Below are positions 37,648 to 47,052 of a stretch of DNA of 64,000 bases, piece by piece. Position numbers and translations under genes: made by a program. The stretch comes from Bacteroidales bacterium UBA1680 (GTDB taxonomy: Bacteria > Bacteroidota > Bacteroidia > Bacteroidales > UBA932): the NCBI GenBank assembly GCA_002320605.1, contig DCKG01000028.1, forward strand, positions 1-64,000, in the 5' to 3' direction. Position 1 is the first letter of the stretch; each line of letters starts with the position of its first letter. Under the pieces are notes generated by a model. That model worked only from the letters and a program-made list of their open reading frames with translations. It was not told the DNA's origin and ran no database searches.

Positions 37648-39198
37648 ATGAAAACTTCAAGACCTATCACGACTACATTGGCCCTGCTGCCGGCCATCGG
37701 GGCAGTGGTTTCCTGCTCCGCCTCCAAACAAGCATCCAGAGTTGCCGGGAGCAACGGCGAGAAGCCCCACAACGTTATTTTCATCCTCAGCGATGACCAC
37801 CGTTACGACTATACGGGTTTTATGGGGAAAGTCCCTTATCTACGGACACCTAACCTCGATTTCCTGGCCCGGAACGGAGCGCACATCCGCAACGCATTCG
37901 TTACCACGTCGCTCTCATCCCCGAGCCGCGCATCTATATTGACAGGACTCTTCTCCCACAAGCATACTGTGGTGGACAACTCCGCCCCGATGCCGGACAA
38001 CCTCATATTCTTCCCGGAATATCTCCAGTCCGCCGGATACAGCACCGCATTCTTCGGGAAATGGCACATGGGCAATACGGACGGGAAACCACAGCCTGGC
38101 TTTGACCAATGGGAAGGCTTTTCCGGACAGGGAACATATTACGATTGCCGCCTGAACATCAACGGCGAGTGGACCGAATTCCCGAAGGACAAATACTCCG
38201 CCGAACTCCTTACCGAGCACGCCATCGACTTCATTGACAGCCACAAGGACAAGCCTTTCTTCGTAGATCTCTCCCACAAGAATGTCCACGAGCCGTTTGA
38301 TGCCTCAGAGGAATACGACGGAATCTATAAAAATGAAGAGCGCCCACATCCTGCATCATTCAACACCCCTCTCTATGACGTCAGCACCGTTCCTTCCAAG
38401 GGCGAGGACGGCAAGCCAAAGACCGGCCGGGGCTGGTACGGCGAGGACAGGAAGCCCGACTGGGTCAAGCACCAGCGCGAATCCTGGCACGGAGTGGACT
38501 ATTGCTACAACGGCAAGGACTTCGAAGATGAAGTCAGGAAATACTGCCAGTGCATAACCAGTATGGATAAGACCATCGGCGACCTGCTCAACTATCTCAG
38601 GGAGAATGGACTGGACAAGAACACCCTCATCATCTATATGGGTGACAACGGCTTCATCTGGGGCGAGCACGGCCTCATTGACAAGCGTAATTTCTACGAG
38701 CCGTCCGTAAGGGTGCCTATGCTCGCATATTGCCCTGAAATCATCAGCCCGGGCACGGTAATCGAAATGGTCCAGAACATTGACATTGCACCGACAGTTA
38801 TGGATGCCTGCGGACTCAGCAAGGCGCCGCAGATGTGCGGAAACTCATTCCTCCCGATGCTCAAGGGCGAAAAAGCTCCGGATGACTGGAGACACAGAAT
38901 CTATTACGAATACTATTGGGAATATGCATTCCCACAGACCCCTACGATGTTCGGCGTGCGCACTGACGACTACAAGTACATCCATTACCACGGAATCTGG
39001 GACACCAATGAGTTCTATGATATCAAGAACGACCCGGATGAATTGCACAACCTCATTGACGACCCTGAATATCAGGATATTATCCAGGACCTCAACAAGG
39101 ATCTCTTCGACTGGCTGGAGCAGACCGGAGGAATGGAGATTCCGCTCAAGCGCAACACCCGCAAGCACAAAGACTGGCGCAACGGCAAAGTATTCTGA
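37648..39198 (+). CDS. S-type family S1 sulfatase (lipoprotein)
   Basis: A predicted surface or periplasmic lipoprotein of 516 residues (lipobox Cys at 23 in AVVSC) that hydrolyses sulfate esters on glycans. The N-terminal metal site is NVIFILSDDHRYD. The formylglycine precursor is Ser90 in the motif SSPSR followed by ASILTG, so this is a Ser-type sulfatase that needs an anaerobic radical-SAM maturase encoded elsewhere. Other active-site blocks are FGKWHMG, a substrate His in SHKNVHEPF, and MGDNGFIWGEHGL. Its own gap upstream (37550-37647) leaves room for a promoter. With the SusCD pair it implies a sulfated substrate. Confidence 0.93.
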   Translation: MKTSRPITTTLALLPAIGAVVSCSASKQASRVAGSNGEKPHNVIFILSDDHRYDYTGFMGKVPYLRTPNLDFLARNGAHIRNAFVTTSLSSPSRASILTGLFSHKHTVVDNSAPMPDNLIFFPEYLQSAGYSTAFFGKWHMGNTDGKPQPGFDQWEGFSGQGTYYDCRLNINGEWTEFPKDKYSAELLTEHAIDFIDSHKDKPFFVDLSHKNVHEPFDASEEYDGIYKNEERPHPASFNTPLYDVSTVPSKGEDGKPKTGRGWYGEDRKPDWVKHQRESWHGVDYCYNGKDFEDEVRKYCQCITSMDKTIGDLLNYLRENGLDKNTLIIYMGDNGFIWGEHGLIDKRNFYEPSVRVPMLAYCPEIISPGTVIEMVQNIDIAPTVMDACGLSKAPQMCGNSFLPMLKGEKAPDDWRHRIYYEYYWEYAFPQTPTMFGVRTDDYKYIHYHGIWDTNEFYDIKNDPDELHNLIDDPEYQDIIQDLNKDLFDWLEQTGGMEIPLKRNTRKHKDWRNGKVF

Positions 39199-39225
39199 TG
39201 CGGATTTTGGGTCAGCCTCTTTATA

Positions 39226-40815
39226 TTACAGCCCCGCAACCGAAGCCTCAAAATCTTCCTTAGGGCAGAGGGCGGCGTTGCGGAGTTTGGTGCGGTAGGT
39301 ATAAACCGTGGCAGGGGAACATTTCAGGAAGGTGGCTATCTTTCCGCTCTGGGTTATGCCAATCCGGATGGCGGCCAGGATGCGGAGTTCGGTCGGAAGG
39401 GACTTCGCGGAGGTCTCGGGGAAACGGGAATCCTCACGCAGAAGAAGATTTACCTTGTGAACGAAGTCCGGATAGAGGCCAAGGAAAGTCTCGTCGAAAA
39501 TACGGTAGAAATTGTCATACTCCATATACATCTTCGATGGCGACCTGAGAGTCTTCACCACAGCATCGACGCCATCACTCTTGAAGAGTTTAAGAATGTC
39601 GTGGCGGTACTGGTCGTATGTATCCAAGTACTTAACTGACAACTCCATATAGCGGAAGACATAACTATCCTTGATGAGATTGGCATCATTGAGTTCGGCA
39701 TTGGCTTTCTTCAATTTCTCATTAACCTGAAGAATTATTTCCCTGGAGCGGGCAAGCTTCCGACGCTGACGAAACGAATAGACTAAAAGAAATCCGATTA
39801 TCATGCACATCAGCGAAAGGCCACCGAGACCCACGACAAGCCACCGAATCCTCGACTTGCTTCGGAGAAGCGAAGCGTTCGAGATAATTATCTGTGCCTT
39901 GCCCGAGTTCGGTATCCGGAGCCTGAAATCCCCGGCAAGAACATCGGTAAGATTAAGGTTGATGAACCTCTCGGCACGGTCCAGCTGATTGTCTTCTAGG
40001 AGAAGAGCCAGTTCGTACAATGCTAGGTAATCCCGGTTGGCAGCGTGGAAATCAGCCTCGGCGGCGTTTATCAGCCACATGATATAATCATTGACAGAGC
40101 CCTTCTGATTGTAAATGGAGGCAATGTTGTAAGCCAGCGCAGCCTTTGCGTGAACCTTGGCATCAGTCTGGAAATAAAGATGCTCATAGAGTTTTATAGC
40201 ATTGTCAAGATCCCCTGTGAGCCTTGCAAGCTGAGCCTTGGCCCTTCTCCCGCTGAAGGTCACGGTATCTAGGGCGATTGAAGCATTGAGGTATGCAAGA
40301 AGCGTGTCCTGATAGTCTTCACGGAGCAGTGAATCCTCGGACATCTTCCACAGATGATTGTACAGAGCTCTTGCTGACGAGAGGTAGGAATCATGCATCT
40401 CCTTCGACAACGAATATGGGTTCACCGACTTGAAACGCTTGACAGCCAAGTCATTATTACCCCGAAGAAGATCCACTCTCACGGCTACCATCTTCGTCTC
40501 GAACTTCTGAGCCGGTGACGAGCAGTACCTCTCCATCAGCGAAAGATATCTGTCCGAAGAATCAAGCTGATTATGAAAATACATCCAGAAAAGGTCTTCC
40601 GCCCTGTTCCATCTCAATGAGTCCGTACCTGCCTTCTCAAGCTTTTTCCGCATCTGGTCAGCATTGGCATCGAACTCCTCACGGTAAATATCCTTGTCAT
40701 CAAGCACTTTATCCAATCTGTCGAGAGCGACTTCAATCTCATCCTTGGAGCAGGACAATGCAATGGCCGCCGGAAATAATATCATAGAGAGCAATGTACG
40801 GAAGGAAGTTATCAT
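39226..40815 (-). CDS. DUF6377 / SusR-like membrane regulator with LuxR-type helix-turn-helix
   Basis: A 529-residue single-pass membrane regulator. It has an N-terminal signal/lipobox-like segment (AALALSCS-like AIALSCSK), a periplasmic helical TPR-like sensor region (about 25-315), one membrane helix (WLVVGLGGLSLMCMIIGFLL), a cytoplasmic coiled coil (about 355-400), and a C-terminal DNA-binding domain whose recognition helix region is SGKIATFLKCSPATVYTYRTKL. This layout matches the DUF6377 group, which I associate with SusR-type control of alpha-glucan loci. It converges on the sulfatase gene and stands 58 nt downstream of the GH97-GH13 gene, on the same strand, so it may control that enzyme and the SusCD operon. 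Confidence 0.8.
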   Translation of the reverse strand: MITSFRTLLSMILFPAAIALSCSKDEIEVALDRLDKVLDDKDIYREEFDANADQMRKKLEKAGTDSLRWNRAEDLFWMYFHNQLDSSDRYLSLMERYCSSPAQKFETKMVAVRVDLLRGNNDLAVKRFKSVNPYSLSKEMHDSYLSSARALYNHLWKMSEDSLLREDYQDTLLAYLNASIALDTVTFSGRRAKAQLARLTGDLDNAIKLYEHLYFQTDAKVHAKAALAYNIASIYNQKGSVNDYIMWLINAAEADFHAANRDYLALYELALLLEDNQLDRAERFINLNLTDVLAGDFRLRIPNSGKAQIIISNASLLRSKSRIRWLVVGLGGLSLMCMIIGFLLVYSFRQRRKLARSREIILQVNEKLKKANAELNDANLIKDSYVFRYMELSVKYLDTYDQYRHDILKLFKSDGVDAVVKTLRSPSKMYMEYDNFYRIFDETFLGLYPDFVHKVNLLLREDSRFPETSAKSLPTELRILAAIRIGITQSGKIATFLKCSPATVYTYRTKLRNAALCPKEDFEASVAGL

Positions 40816-40873
40816 AATGCGGTTTTTCTACAAATATCGCAATTTTCAGGAATCTTAAAAGGCTCCTGATAAC

Positions 40874-43800
40874 TTACCTGTCAATCCGGCATACAACTGA
40901 AGCCGTCCCCTTGATCTTAACCCGGATTCCACCGGAAATCCTTGAGAACCGAAACGAGTTCCCATCCCCGAAAACCACCTCGGGCTTGCCATTCATATCA
41001 ATGTCAGCAGCGACCTCACTGCCGCTCGGATTAAGGACAACGATATATCTTTCGCCAGCAGCAAAACGCTCATATACAACAGGATAAGGCTTCTTCGGAT
41101 CAGTCAGCATCCTCCATCCTCCCGTATTGCCAAGGGCAGGCACCGAAGCCCTCAGGGCCAGCAGGCCCCTGGTCCAGTTGTACAATGATGCCGCATCGCC
41201 AATCTCATTCTCTACAGTCGGCCGCCCTGGTGACGGATCAATCGGCAGATAAAGTTTGTCAGGGGAGCAGGTTGAAAATCCAGCATTGGCGGACGAGTCC
41301 CACTGCATCGGGGTCCGCTGGGCTGACCTGTCCCGGCTGCCCTCAATGAAAGGAACACCGTCCATTGATCTCATCCCTATCTCCTCACCATAATAAACTA
41401 TTGGAACCCAAGGCATTGTAAGGAAGAATGTCATGGCGGTCCGAAGTTCGGCAGGGTCAGAGCGCTGATTACGGTTCAGCCTCCAAGTATCGTGGCTCGA
41501 TGTCGGCATACAAGGGAAGCCGTGGCCCCTAGTGGCATTGTACATTTTCGTAAAAGGAATGGCGAAGGTATCAAAACGACCCTTGCCGGCTTTATCCATC
41601 CAGCAGTTCTTCGGCTTGTAGGTTCCGTCCTCCTCCTGATTCCGGTAGGTGTTGTGTACCAGGTCGCGGTACATCGTCTTGCCGCAGCCGTTATGCCTGA
41701 TAATGTCGATGTCAAAGCCGCAGGATATGGCCTCTATCGGGCTGGACCACTCCGACAGGAAAACCCTATCAGGATAATGCTCTGACTGCCAGGTAAATAT
41801 CTCATTCCACAATTTGCGGACACCGTGAAACTCCTCATCGTCGCCCTTCACAAGTGACCAGGCCAGGTCGCAACGGAACCCGTCCACGCCCTTGTCGAAC
41901 CAGAATGCTATTATGTTCTTGAGTTCCTGCCTGACCGCGGTCGGCCCGGGGTCGTCATAGGCCTGTTCCCAGCTATGGGCCGGGTCAGGTGAAAGATAAC
42001 CGTAGTTCAGGGCCGGCTGGATGTCGTAATAGTTCATCAGATAGTAGCCGCCTCGGGGATAGTCATTGTCAACCCATCCTCCCCTGTCCGGCTGCGGAGT
42101 CGTGATTTCCTTGCCGTCCGTCCAGATATAGTAGTCGGAATAATGCCCGTTCCTGTCCCCGCCTGCAGACTCCACGAACCAGGGATGCTTGTTGGAAGTA
42201 TGCCCTGCCACGAGGTCAAGACAAACCCTGAGCCCCATACAGTGAGCCTCTTCCACCAGCCTCACGAGGTCGGCATTGGTCCCGAAACGGGGGTCAATCC
42301 TGTAGAAATCCGTGATGTCGTATCCCCCGTCCTCGAACTCGCTGCAGAATACGGGGCTGAGCCATATTGTGTTGAAGCCTGTCTGCCTGACATAGACCAG
42401 ACGGCTCCGGATGCCTTCCAGATCACCGTAACCGTCCCCATCGCTGTCCTGGAATGACGAAGGGTAGATGTGGTAAATCGCAGCCGTGTCAAGCCAGGCA
42501 GGATAGGTCTGGGCAGCCAGCATCTGGTCATCGTCCCTGAAAATCCTCGCGGCGAATCCTCCTCCCGGAGCCATTTTCACGTCAATGCTGCCGATAAACG
42601 GCAATGTCTCCCGCTTGTAGTCGGACGCAATCTTGGCGGCATTCACCCCGTCCATGAAAATCTCAATCTTCCAGCCATTGCCCCCGGCAAACGGCAACTC
42701 CAACCTCATCTCCCGGGACGACCAGTCAGTGATGGCACCGACATACCAAACGTCCCCCTTCCTTCGGGCCATAGCCACATACTCCCCTACCTTGCCGTCC
42801 AATGCCAATGTCTCGTCCCATACGGTAGGCACGGCCGCAATGAACTCCGTGCATTCAGGCTCCGACAAATAGGCCGACGGGCTGTCGCAAAGCATATTGA
42901 GAGGCGACTCAAATATCACATATTCAGCAAGTTGACGACATCTTGTCCCCTGGCTCATAGGCTCGGAATAGATTGGCTTCCAGTTCTTTGCGTTGGCATT
43001 GCGCATTGCCCCCTGGGTATAGTCCATAGGTCCGGCAAGCTGGCGCAAGAACGGTATGGTGACATCGTATTTCACCATATCGGCTTCCTCCTTCCACTTC
43101 ATCTGCTCCAGTCCGAACACAGCCTCGAAATTCACCACATTCGGCCAGGTCCTCTGGATGCCGGCCGGCTTGAAGGTGCCGTGGAAATCCAGTATCAGAT
43201 GGTACTTTGCGGCAATCTCCGCCGCCTTGGCCTGGAAGGCGACCATCTTCTGGTCATCCCTTTCCATGAAATCCACCTTGAATCCCTTCACGCCAATCCC
43301 GGAATAATGCCGACAGACAGCCTCGACATCCCGGCTGAATGATGTGTAGCCTGCCCAGAGAATGATTCCTACATTTCTCTCCCCGGCATATCTGACAAGT
43401 TCCTCAAGATGAATGGATGGCACTACCTGCATCAGGTCCCTGGCACCCGGGACCGACCAGCCCTCGTCGAGAATAACGTATTCAATTCCCTTCGAGGCGG
43501 CGAAATCAATGTAGTACTTGTATGTGGCATCATTGACTCCCGACTCGAAGTCAACCCCCTTGATATTCCAGGCGTTCCACCATTCCCAAGCGACCTTGCC
43601 GGGACGCACCCAGCTGAAGTCAATGTCCACTGAAGGGGCATCCCCGAGCAGCCACACCAAATCATTGTCCAACAGTTCTTTATCTTTCTCACTTACTGCT
43701 GCTGTGCGCCAAGGCAATGACACCTCACCCGCCTTATATTCAGCAATATAGGGATATCTTTCATCCACAATCTCATGATGTCCTCTCTTGCCGCCGATAA

Positions 43801-44515
43801 CCAACGACTTCGGATATCTGGCGAAATAACCGGAAAGAGACCTTCCATCACCTGTCGCTCTGAGAAACATCCCCGGATAGTCCATAAGGCCGGACTCTGC
43901 AATGCAGACACGGCGGCCGGACGGAGACGAAACAAGGACGGGGAGAAATGCAATCCTGCCAGTATCAGCCTGATTAACAGGCATTACCTCATATTCGCTC
44001 TCAAAATTGTTTATAAGCTGGGCGGTGACATCGCCTGGTGTATTGGAATAAGAGGCCAGCACTGTCCAATCAGCCGGGAAAGAGAAATCAGCCTGCTCTG
44101 CCAGAATCCGGAAAGGAGTTCCGGACTTTACCACGAACCTGTATGCCACACCTGAGTCGTAGGCCCTGAACACGACACGAAATGTCCTGAAATCCAGGGT
44201 CATCTCATTGAAATTGTCCCTTACGGTGGACTTCTTGTAAACAGCGGCAGGGACATTGAGGTCAACACTCCGGCGGCTCACCATGGCGGATTTCATACCA
44301 GTCCCCAGCACAGTTCCGTCCCCGAGGGTCAATGATATTGGAGAGTCTTCCACAAGGGTCTCCCCGGCACAGGCAAGGCTCCAGCTGAGATGTTCCCCAG
44401 CATTGACATTGACAAGAAGCCTCCCGTCAGGGGACTTAAGCGAATATGTACCGGAAGCGCCGGCGGTGAAGCAAGTCAGGGCCACGGCCAGCAGGCAGGA
44501 CAGTAAAGTCTTCAT
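40874..44515 (-). CDS. GH97-GH13 two-enzyme fusion (alpha-glucosidase plus alpha-amylase family)
   Basis: A secreted 1213-residue protein (signal peptide to about residue 20). Residues about 22-660 are a complete GH97 unit: N-terminal beta-sandwich (YSLKSPDGRLLVNVN), catalytic barrel (WEWWNAWNIKG, YVILDEGWS, KGFKVDFMERDDQ, GPMDYTQGAM) and C-terminal sandwich. Residues about 665-1213 are a complete GH13: AIYHIYPSSFQDSDGDGYGD, nucleophile Asp in VDGFRCDLAWS, acid Glu in FLSEWSSP, and the third acid in SSHDTWRLNRN, then a C-terminal beta domain. Both sets of catalytic regions look intact. In the classical sus locus SusB (GH97) and SusA/SusG (GH13) are separate proteins, so a fusion would place alpha-glucosidase and endo- or exo-amylase activities in one periplasmic enzyme. 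It is on the same strand as, and just before, the SusR-like gene. Confidence 0.9.
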   Translation of the reverse strand: MKTLLSCLLAVALTCFTAGASGTYSLKSPDGRLLVNVNAGEHLSWSLACAGETLVEDSPISLTLGDGTVLGTGMKSAMVSRRSVDLNVPAAVYKKSTVRDNFNEMTLDFRTFRVVFRAYDSGVAYRFVVKSGTPFRILAEQADFSFPADWTVLASYSNTPGDVTAQLINNFESEYEVMPVNQADTGRIAFLPVLVSSPSGRRVCIAESGLMDYPGMFLRATGDGRSLSGYFARYPKSLVIGGKRGHHEIVDERYPYIAEYKAGEVSLPWRTAAVSEKDKELLDNDLVWLLGDAPSVDIDFSWVRPGKVAWEWWNAWNIKGVDFESGVNDATYKYYIDFAASKGIEYVILDEGWSVPGARDLMQVVPSIHLEELVRYAGERNVGIILWAGYTSFSRDVEAVCRHYSGIGVKGFKVDFMERDDQKMVAFQAKAAEIAAKYHLILDFHGTFKPAGIQRTWPNVVNFEAVFGLEQMKWKEEADMVKYDVTIPFLRQLAGPMDYTQGAMRNANAKNWKPIYSEPMSQGTRCRQLAEYVIFESPLNMLCDSPSAYLSEPECTEFIAAVPTVWDETLALDGKVGEYVAMARRKGDVWYVGAITDWSSREMRLELPFAGGNGWKIEIFMDGVNAAKIASDYKRETLPFIGSIDVKMAPGGGFAARIFRDDDQMLAAQTYPAWLDTAAIYHIYPSSFQDSDGDGYGDLEGIRSRLVYVRQTGFNTIWLSPVFCSEFEDGGYDITDFYRIDPRFGTNADLVRLVEEAHCMGLRVCLDLVAGHTSNKHPWFVESAGGDRNGHYSDYYIWTDGKEITTPQPDRGGWVDNDYPRGGYYLMNYYDIQPALNYGYLSPDPAHSWEQAYDDPGPTAVRQELKNIIAFWFDKGVDGFRCDLAWSLVKGDDEEFHGVRKLWNEIFTWQSEHYPDRVFLSEWSSPIEAISCGFDIDIIRHNGCGKTMYRDLVHNTYRNQEEDGTYKPKNCWMDKAGKGRFDTFAIPFTKMYNATRGHGFPCMPTSSHDTWRLNRNQRSDPAELRTAMTFFLTMPWVPIVYYGEEIGMRSMDGVPFIEGSRDRSAQRTPMQWDSSANAGFSTCSPDKLYLPIDPSPGRPTVENEIGDAASLYNWTRGLLALRASVPALGNTGGWRMLTDPKKPYPVVYERFAAGERYIVVLNPSGSEVAADIDMNGKPEVVFGDGNSFRFSRISGGIRVKIKGTASVVCRIDR

Positions 44516-44526
44516 TATTAGTCAGT

Positions 44527-45388
44527 TCATAATTTAAAATCGCAGATTATCGGATAATGGTCGGAAATGTACTTCACGCCATAGCCGTCCGAGTCAATGA
44601 CATCGTAACGGCAGGCTTTGGCGTTGCGGAAGAAGATGTGATCCAGCCAGCCAGCCAGGATTCTTGCCTTCGTAGGCGAAGCCATTGAAGGTATAGCGGT
44701 CGCAGGTCTTCCTCGCCTCCGAACGAGCCCAGGACATCCATTCGAAATATGGATTCAGCCAGTCCCCATTAGACTTCTCTCTCTGGATGTTCATATCCCC
44801 TGAAATGAAGACCACGGCATCCTCCCCTACCAGTTCCTTCATCTTCTCCACATTGAGCTTCACCCCGTTCTGCTTTGCAAGAGGGCCTCTGTGGTCAAGA
44901 TGTGTGTCGAAATACCAAAACTCATCGCCGGTCTTCCTGTCCCTCAACTTGACATATAGTGTAAATCTGGCCTGCGAGGCATCCCAGCTTAGGGAACACC
45001 GATACGGAGTATCGCTGAGATAGAACATTCCCTTGTCAAGGAGGTCGTATTTGTTTTTCTTCCAGAAGATTATCTGACAACGCCCATCCTTTCCGCCTTC
45101 CGGATCACGGTAAACGAGATAATGCTCATATTCAGGCAGATTGTCGAAGAGATATTCCGATATACCCCACATCGTCTCCTGAAGTCCGAAAACATCAGGG
45201 TTGACATCCTTGAACATTGCGATATTGGCCTCCTTCCTAGATTCCCAGGCAAATTCGCCCTTGTCCACAGGGGTGATGAAGCGGATATTGTACGACATCA
45301 GCCTCAATTTAGCAGCATCTGCGGAAATCGTGGACAGACATATCGCCATGGTCAATATTGCTAGCATTCTGAATCTTATTATTTTCAT
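44527..45388 (-). pseudogene. Endonuclease/exonuclease/phosphatase family protein, frameshifted in a (CTGG)4 tract
   Basis: A secreted EEP-fold protein (signal peptide MKIIRFRMLAILTMAICL..., start at 45388) with the catalytic blocks RLMSYNIRF, DVFGLQETMWG, FDTHLDHRG and ISGDMNIQ. After GKNPGWL the frame leaves the family and stops at 44594. Four CTGG units are present at 44643-44658; removing one unit restores a 285-residue protein whose end reads DHIFFRNAKACRYD and ISDHYPIICDFKL, including the final catalytic SDH. The break is therefore a 4-base slippage event, potentially reversible. The gene follows the symporter by 4 nt and is the last of a minus-strand operon. Relatives are annotated as phosphodiesterases or sphingomyelinase-like enzymes. 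Confidence 0.8.
44643..44658. repeat. Tetranucleotide tract (CCAG)4 at a frameshift
   Basis: CCAG repeated four times, read as (CTGG)4 in the minus-strand gene. Three units keep the endonuclease-family reading frame open to its conserved C-terminus; four units shift it. Confidence 0.85.
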
Positions 45389-45392
45389 TTGA

Positions 45393-46559
45393 TTAATCCT
45401 TTTTCCCGAAAAATCTGTCAACTATCAATGCGATGGCACCGTCGCCACTCACATTGCAGGCCGGACCATATCCATCTAGAGCTAGGTAGATGGTCATCAT
45501 CAATGCGCTCTGCTCCGGAGAAAAGCCGAGCACCGACTCGAGCAGGCCTATTGACGCCATCAGCACCCCGCCCATAACTCCCGGCGCAGCAACGGAGGAT
45601 ATGCCCTGAAGCAATATAAAATTGGCGAACAGGGCGAAGTCGATATGCATTCCGCTCATTATCATTACGGCGACGGACGTAGTGGCGAGCTTGATGGTGG
45701 ACCCGCACATATGCACCGTCGAACAGAGTGGAACAGTAAAATCGGCAATCTCCTTTGACGCTCCATTCTTCATCGTACACTCCAGCGTCACCGGAATCAC
45801 AGCAGAGCTGGAGCAGATCGAGAAGCCTGCAAAGTAGGCCGGAAGAATATTCCAGATGCATCTGAATGGATTTTTCTTCGCAATTATACCCGCTATGACA
45901 TATTGAATCACAAGATAGCAAATTGAAAGCGCAACTCCTGTCGCAATGACTTTGATACCCGCCCCCATCACCGCAGTCAGTTTCCCCGAGGCGCTCATCT
46001 CGCACATCATCGTGAAGATATAGAAAGGCAGCAGCGGGATGATGACATTGTTGATGCATAGCTTGACTATCTCACCGAACTCGTCGAACCCCCTCTTGAG
46101 GGTCTGCGCCCCCGTGGCAATGATGCCCACGCCCACCGTCATTGAAAGAAGAAGGGCGGTGAGAATGTCGCAAATCGGCGGAATCTTTAGGTCAATGTAA
46201 GGCTCGAATTTCACGGACGACGCAGTCGCCTCCGCCGACACCTCCCCAAATCCGATATAATGCGGAAGCAGACCGGAAGCACAACCGTAGGCGAAGAAGC
46301 CGGCGCAAACTGTCGACAGATAAGACAATACCAAAACAACAACCAGCATCTTCCCTGCTCCCTTGCCGAGATTGGCCACCGAAGGGGTCACAAGCCCCAG
46401 CACGAGCAGGGGTACGATGAATTTGAGAATCTGGGCGAAGAAGACATTAAACGTCTTCAGCATCCTGACAAGAACCACCGGCGCAACGAGGCCGAGTAAC
46501 GAGCCCAAGGCAATGGCTATCAGCACCTTGGGGAATAGACCTAGTTTTATCTTCTTCAT
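45393..46559 (-). CDS. Dicarboxylate/amino acid:cation symporter (SDF family)
   Basis: An inner-membrane sodium- or proton-coupled transporter of 388 residues with about eight helices and two re-entrant hairpins. Hallmarks of the glutamate/serine-threonine/dicarboxylate (SDF) family are FIVPLLVLGLVTPSVANLGKG, the Ser-rich hairpin SICSSSAVIPVTLECT, the FTVPLCSTVHMCGST segment, and the C-terminal DGYGPACNVSGDGAIALI. The substrate is not readable; serine, threonine, glutamate or C4-dicarboxylates are all possible. It lies in an operon between a deleted and a frameshifted copy of the same endonuclease-family gene, with gaps of only 4 nt on each side. Confidence 0.85.
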   Translation of the reverse strand: MKKIKLGLFPKVLIAIALGSLLGLVAPVVLVRMLKTFNVFFAQILKFIVPLLVLGLVTPSVANLGKGAGKMLVVVLVLSYLSTVCAGFFAYGCASGLLPHYIGFGEVSAEATASSVKFEPYIDLKIPPICDILTALLLSMTVGVGIIATGAQTLKRGFDEFGEIVKLCINNVIIPLLPFYIFTMMCEMSASGKLTAVMGAGIKVIATGVALSICYLVIQYVIAGIIAKKNPFRCIWNILPAYFAGFSICSSSAVIPVTLECTMKNGASKEIADFTVPLCSTVHMCGSTIKLATTSVAVMIMSGMHIDFALFANFILLQGISSVAAPGVMGGVLMASIGLLESVLGFSPEQSALMMTIYLALDGYGPACNVSGDGAIALIVDRFFGKKD

Positions 46560-46563
46560 ATCG

Positions 46564-46821
46564 TCAGAATATGAATGTGCAGGTCACCGGATAATGGTCA
46601 GATACGAACGGAACGCCGTAGTCTTTCGTGTCCGTGATGAAACTGCCGGACACCGCGCCGCAGTAAAAAAAATGGTCAATGTTGGCATTCTCGCCCCTCA
46701 CGTCAATGACGTTCCCCTTGACATTCACGTTTTTAATCTGCGAATCCTGTGTCCATGCACTAATCTGTATTACCGACAACGCAAGAGTGGCCAGAAATTT
46801 CAACAAGGAATTAGGTTTCAT
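46564..46821 (-). pseudogene. Internally deleted endonuclease/exonuclease/phosphatase family gene
   Basis: An 85-residue frame joins a good signal peptide (MKPNSLLKFLATLALSVIQI) to the last 45 residues of an EEP protein: IDHFFYCGAVSGSF and FVSDHYPVTCTFIF with the terminal catalytic Asp-His. The same C-terminal pattern (DHIFF...ISDHYPI) occurs in the frameshifted gene 1.2 kb downstream. The N-terminal and central catalytic blocks are missing, so about 200 residues have been deleted in frame. It leads the symporter operon and may persist because its promoter drives the next genes. Confidence 0.7.
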
Positions 46822-47052
46822 ATCGTTTTAATAAGTTTTCGTTGCAAATTTAGATGCACCGGCAATATAAATAAAGAGCCCTCTATCCAAATATAGATGC
46901 AATATAGGGGTATCAGCAAAGCAATATATTGATTATAAGCACAATAACCATAATACACAAACCAATTTATATCTAGATTCAATATTATGGTCAGTAGGAA
47001 GTTCTTTTGCGAAAAAATTGTATTTTTATGCTCAAGCAGATGATGAGATGAT
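46822..47052. other. AT-rich divergent gap between the EEP remnant and the UpxY-like gene
   Basis: This 231-nt gap is strongly AT-rich and must hold the promoters of both divergent genes. I find no full TTTG/TAnnTTTG pair and no convincing hairpin. Confidence 0.35.

Noticed and set aside
39199..39225. Terminator between the sulfatase and the SusR-like gene
   Set aside because: GGGTCAGCCTC is present as in other terminators here, but the complementary arm is missing.
42470..43342. A 290-codon plus-strand frame within the GH97-GH13 gene
   Set aside because: Antisense to the GH97 catalytic domain; composition is typical of shadow frames.
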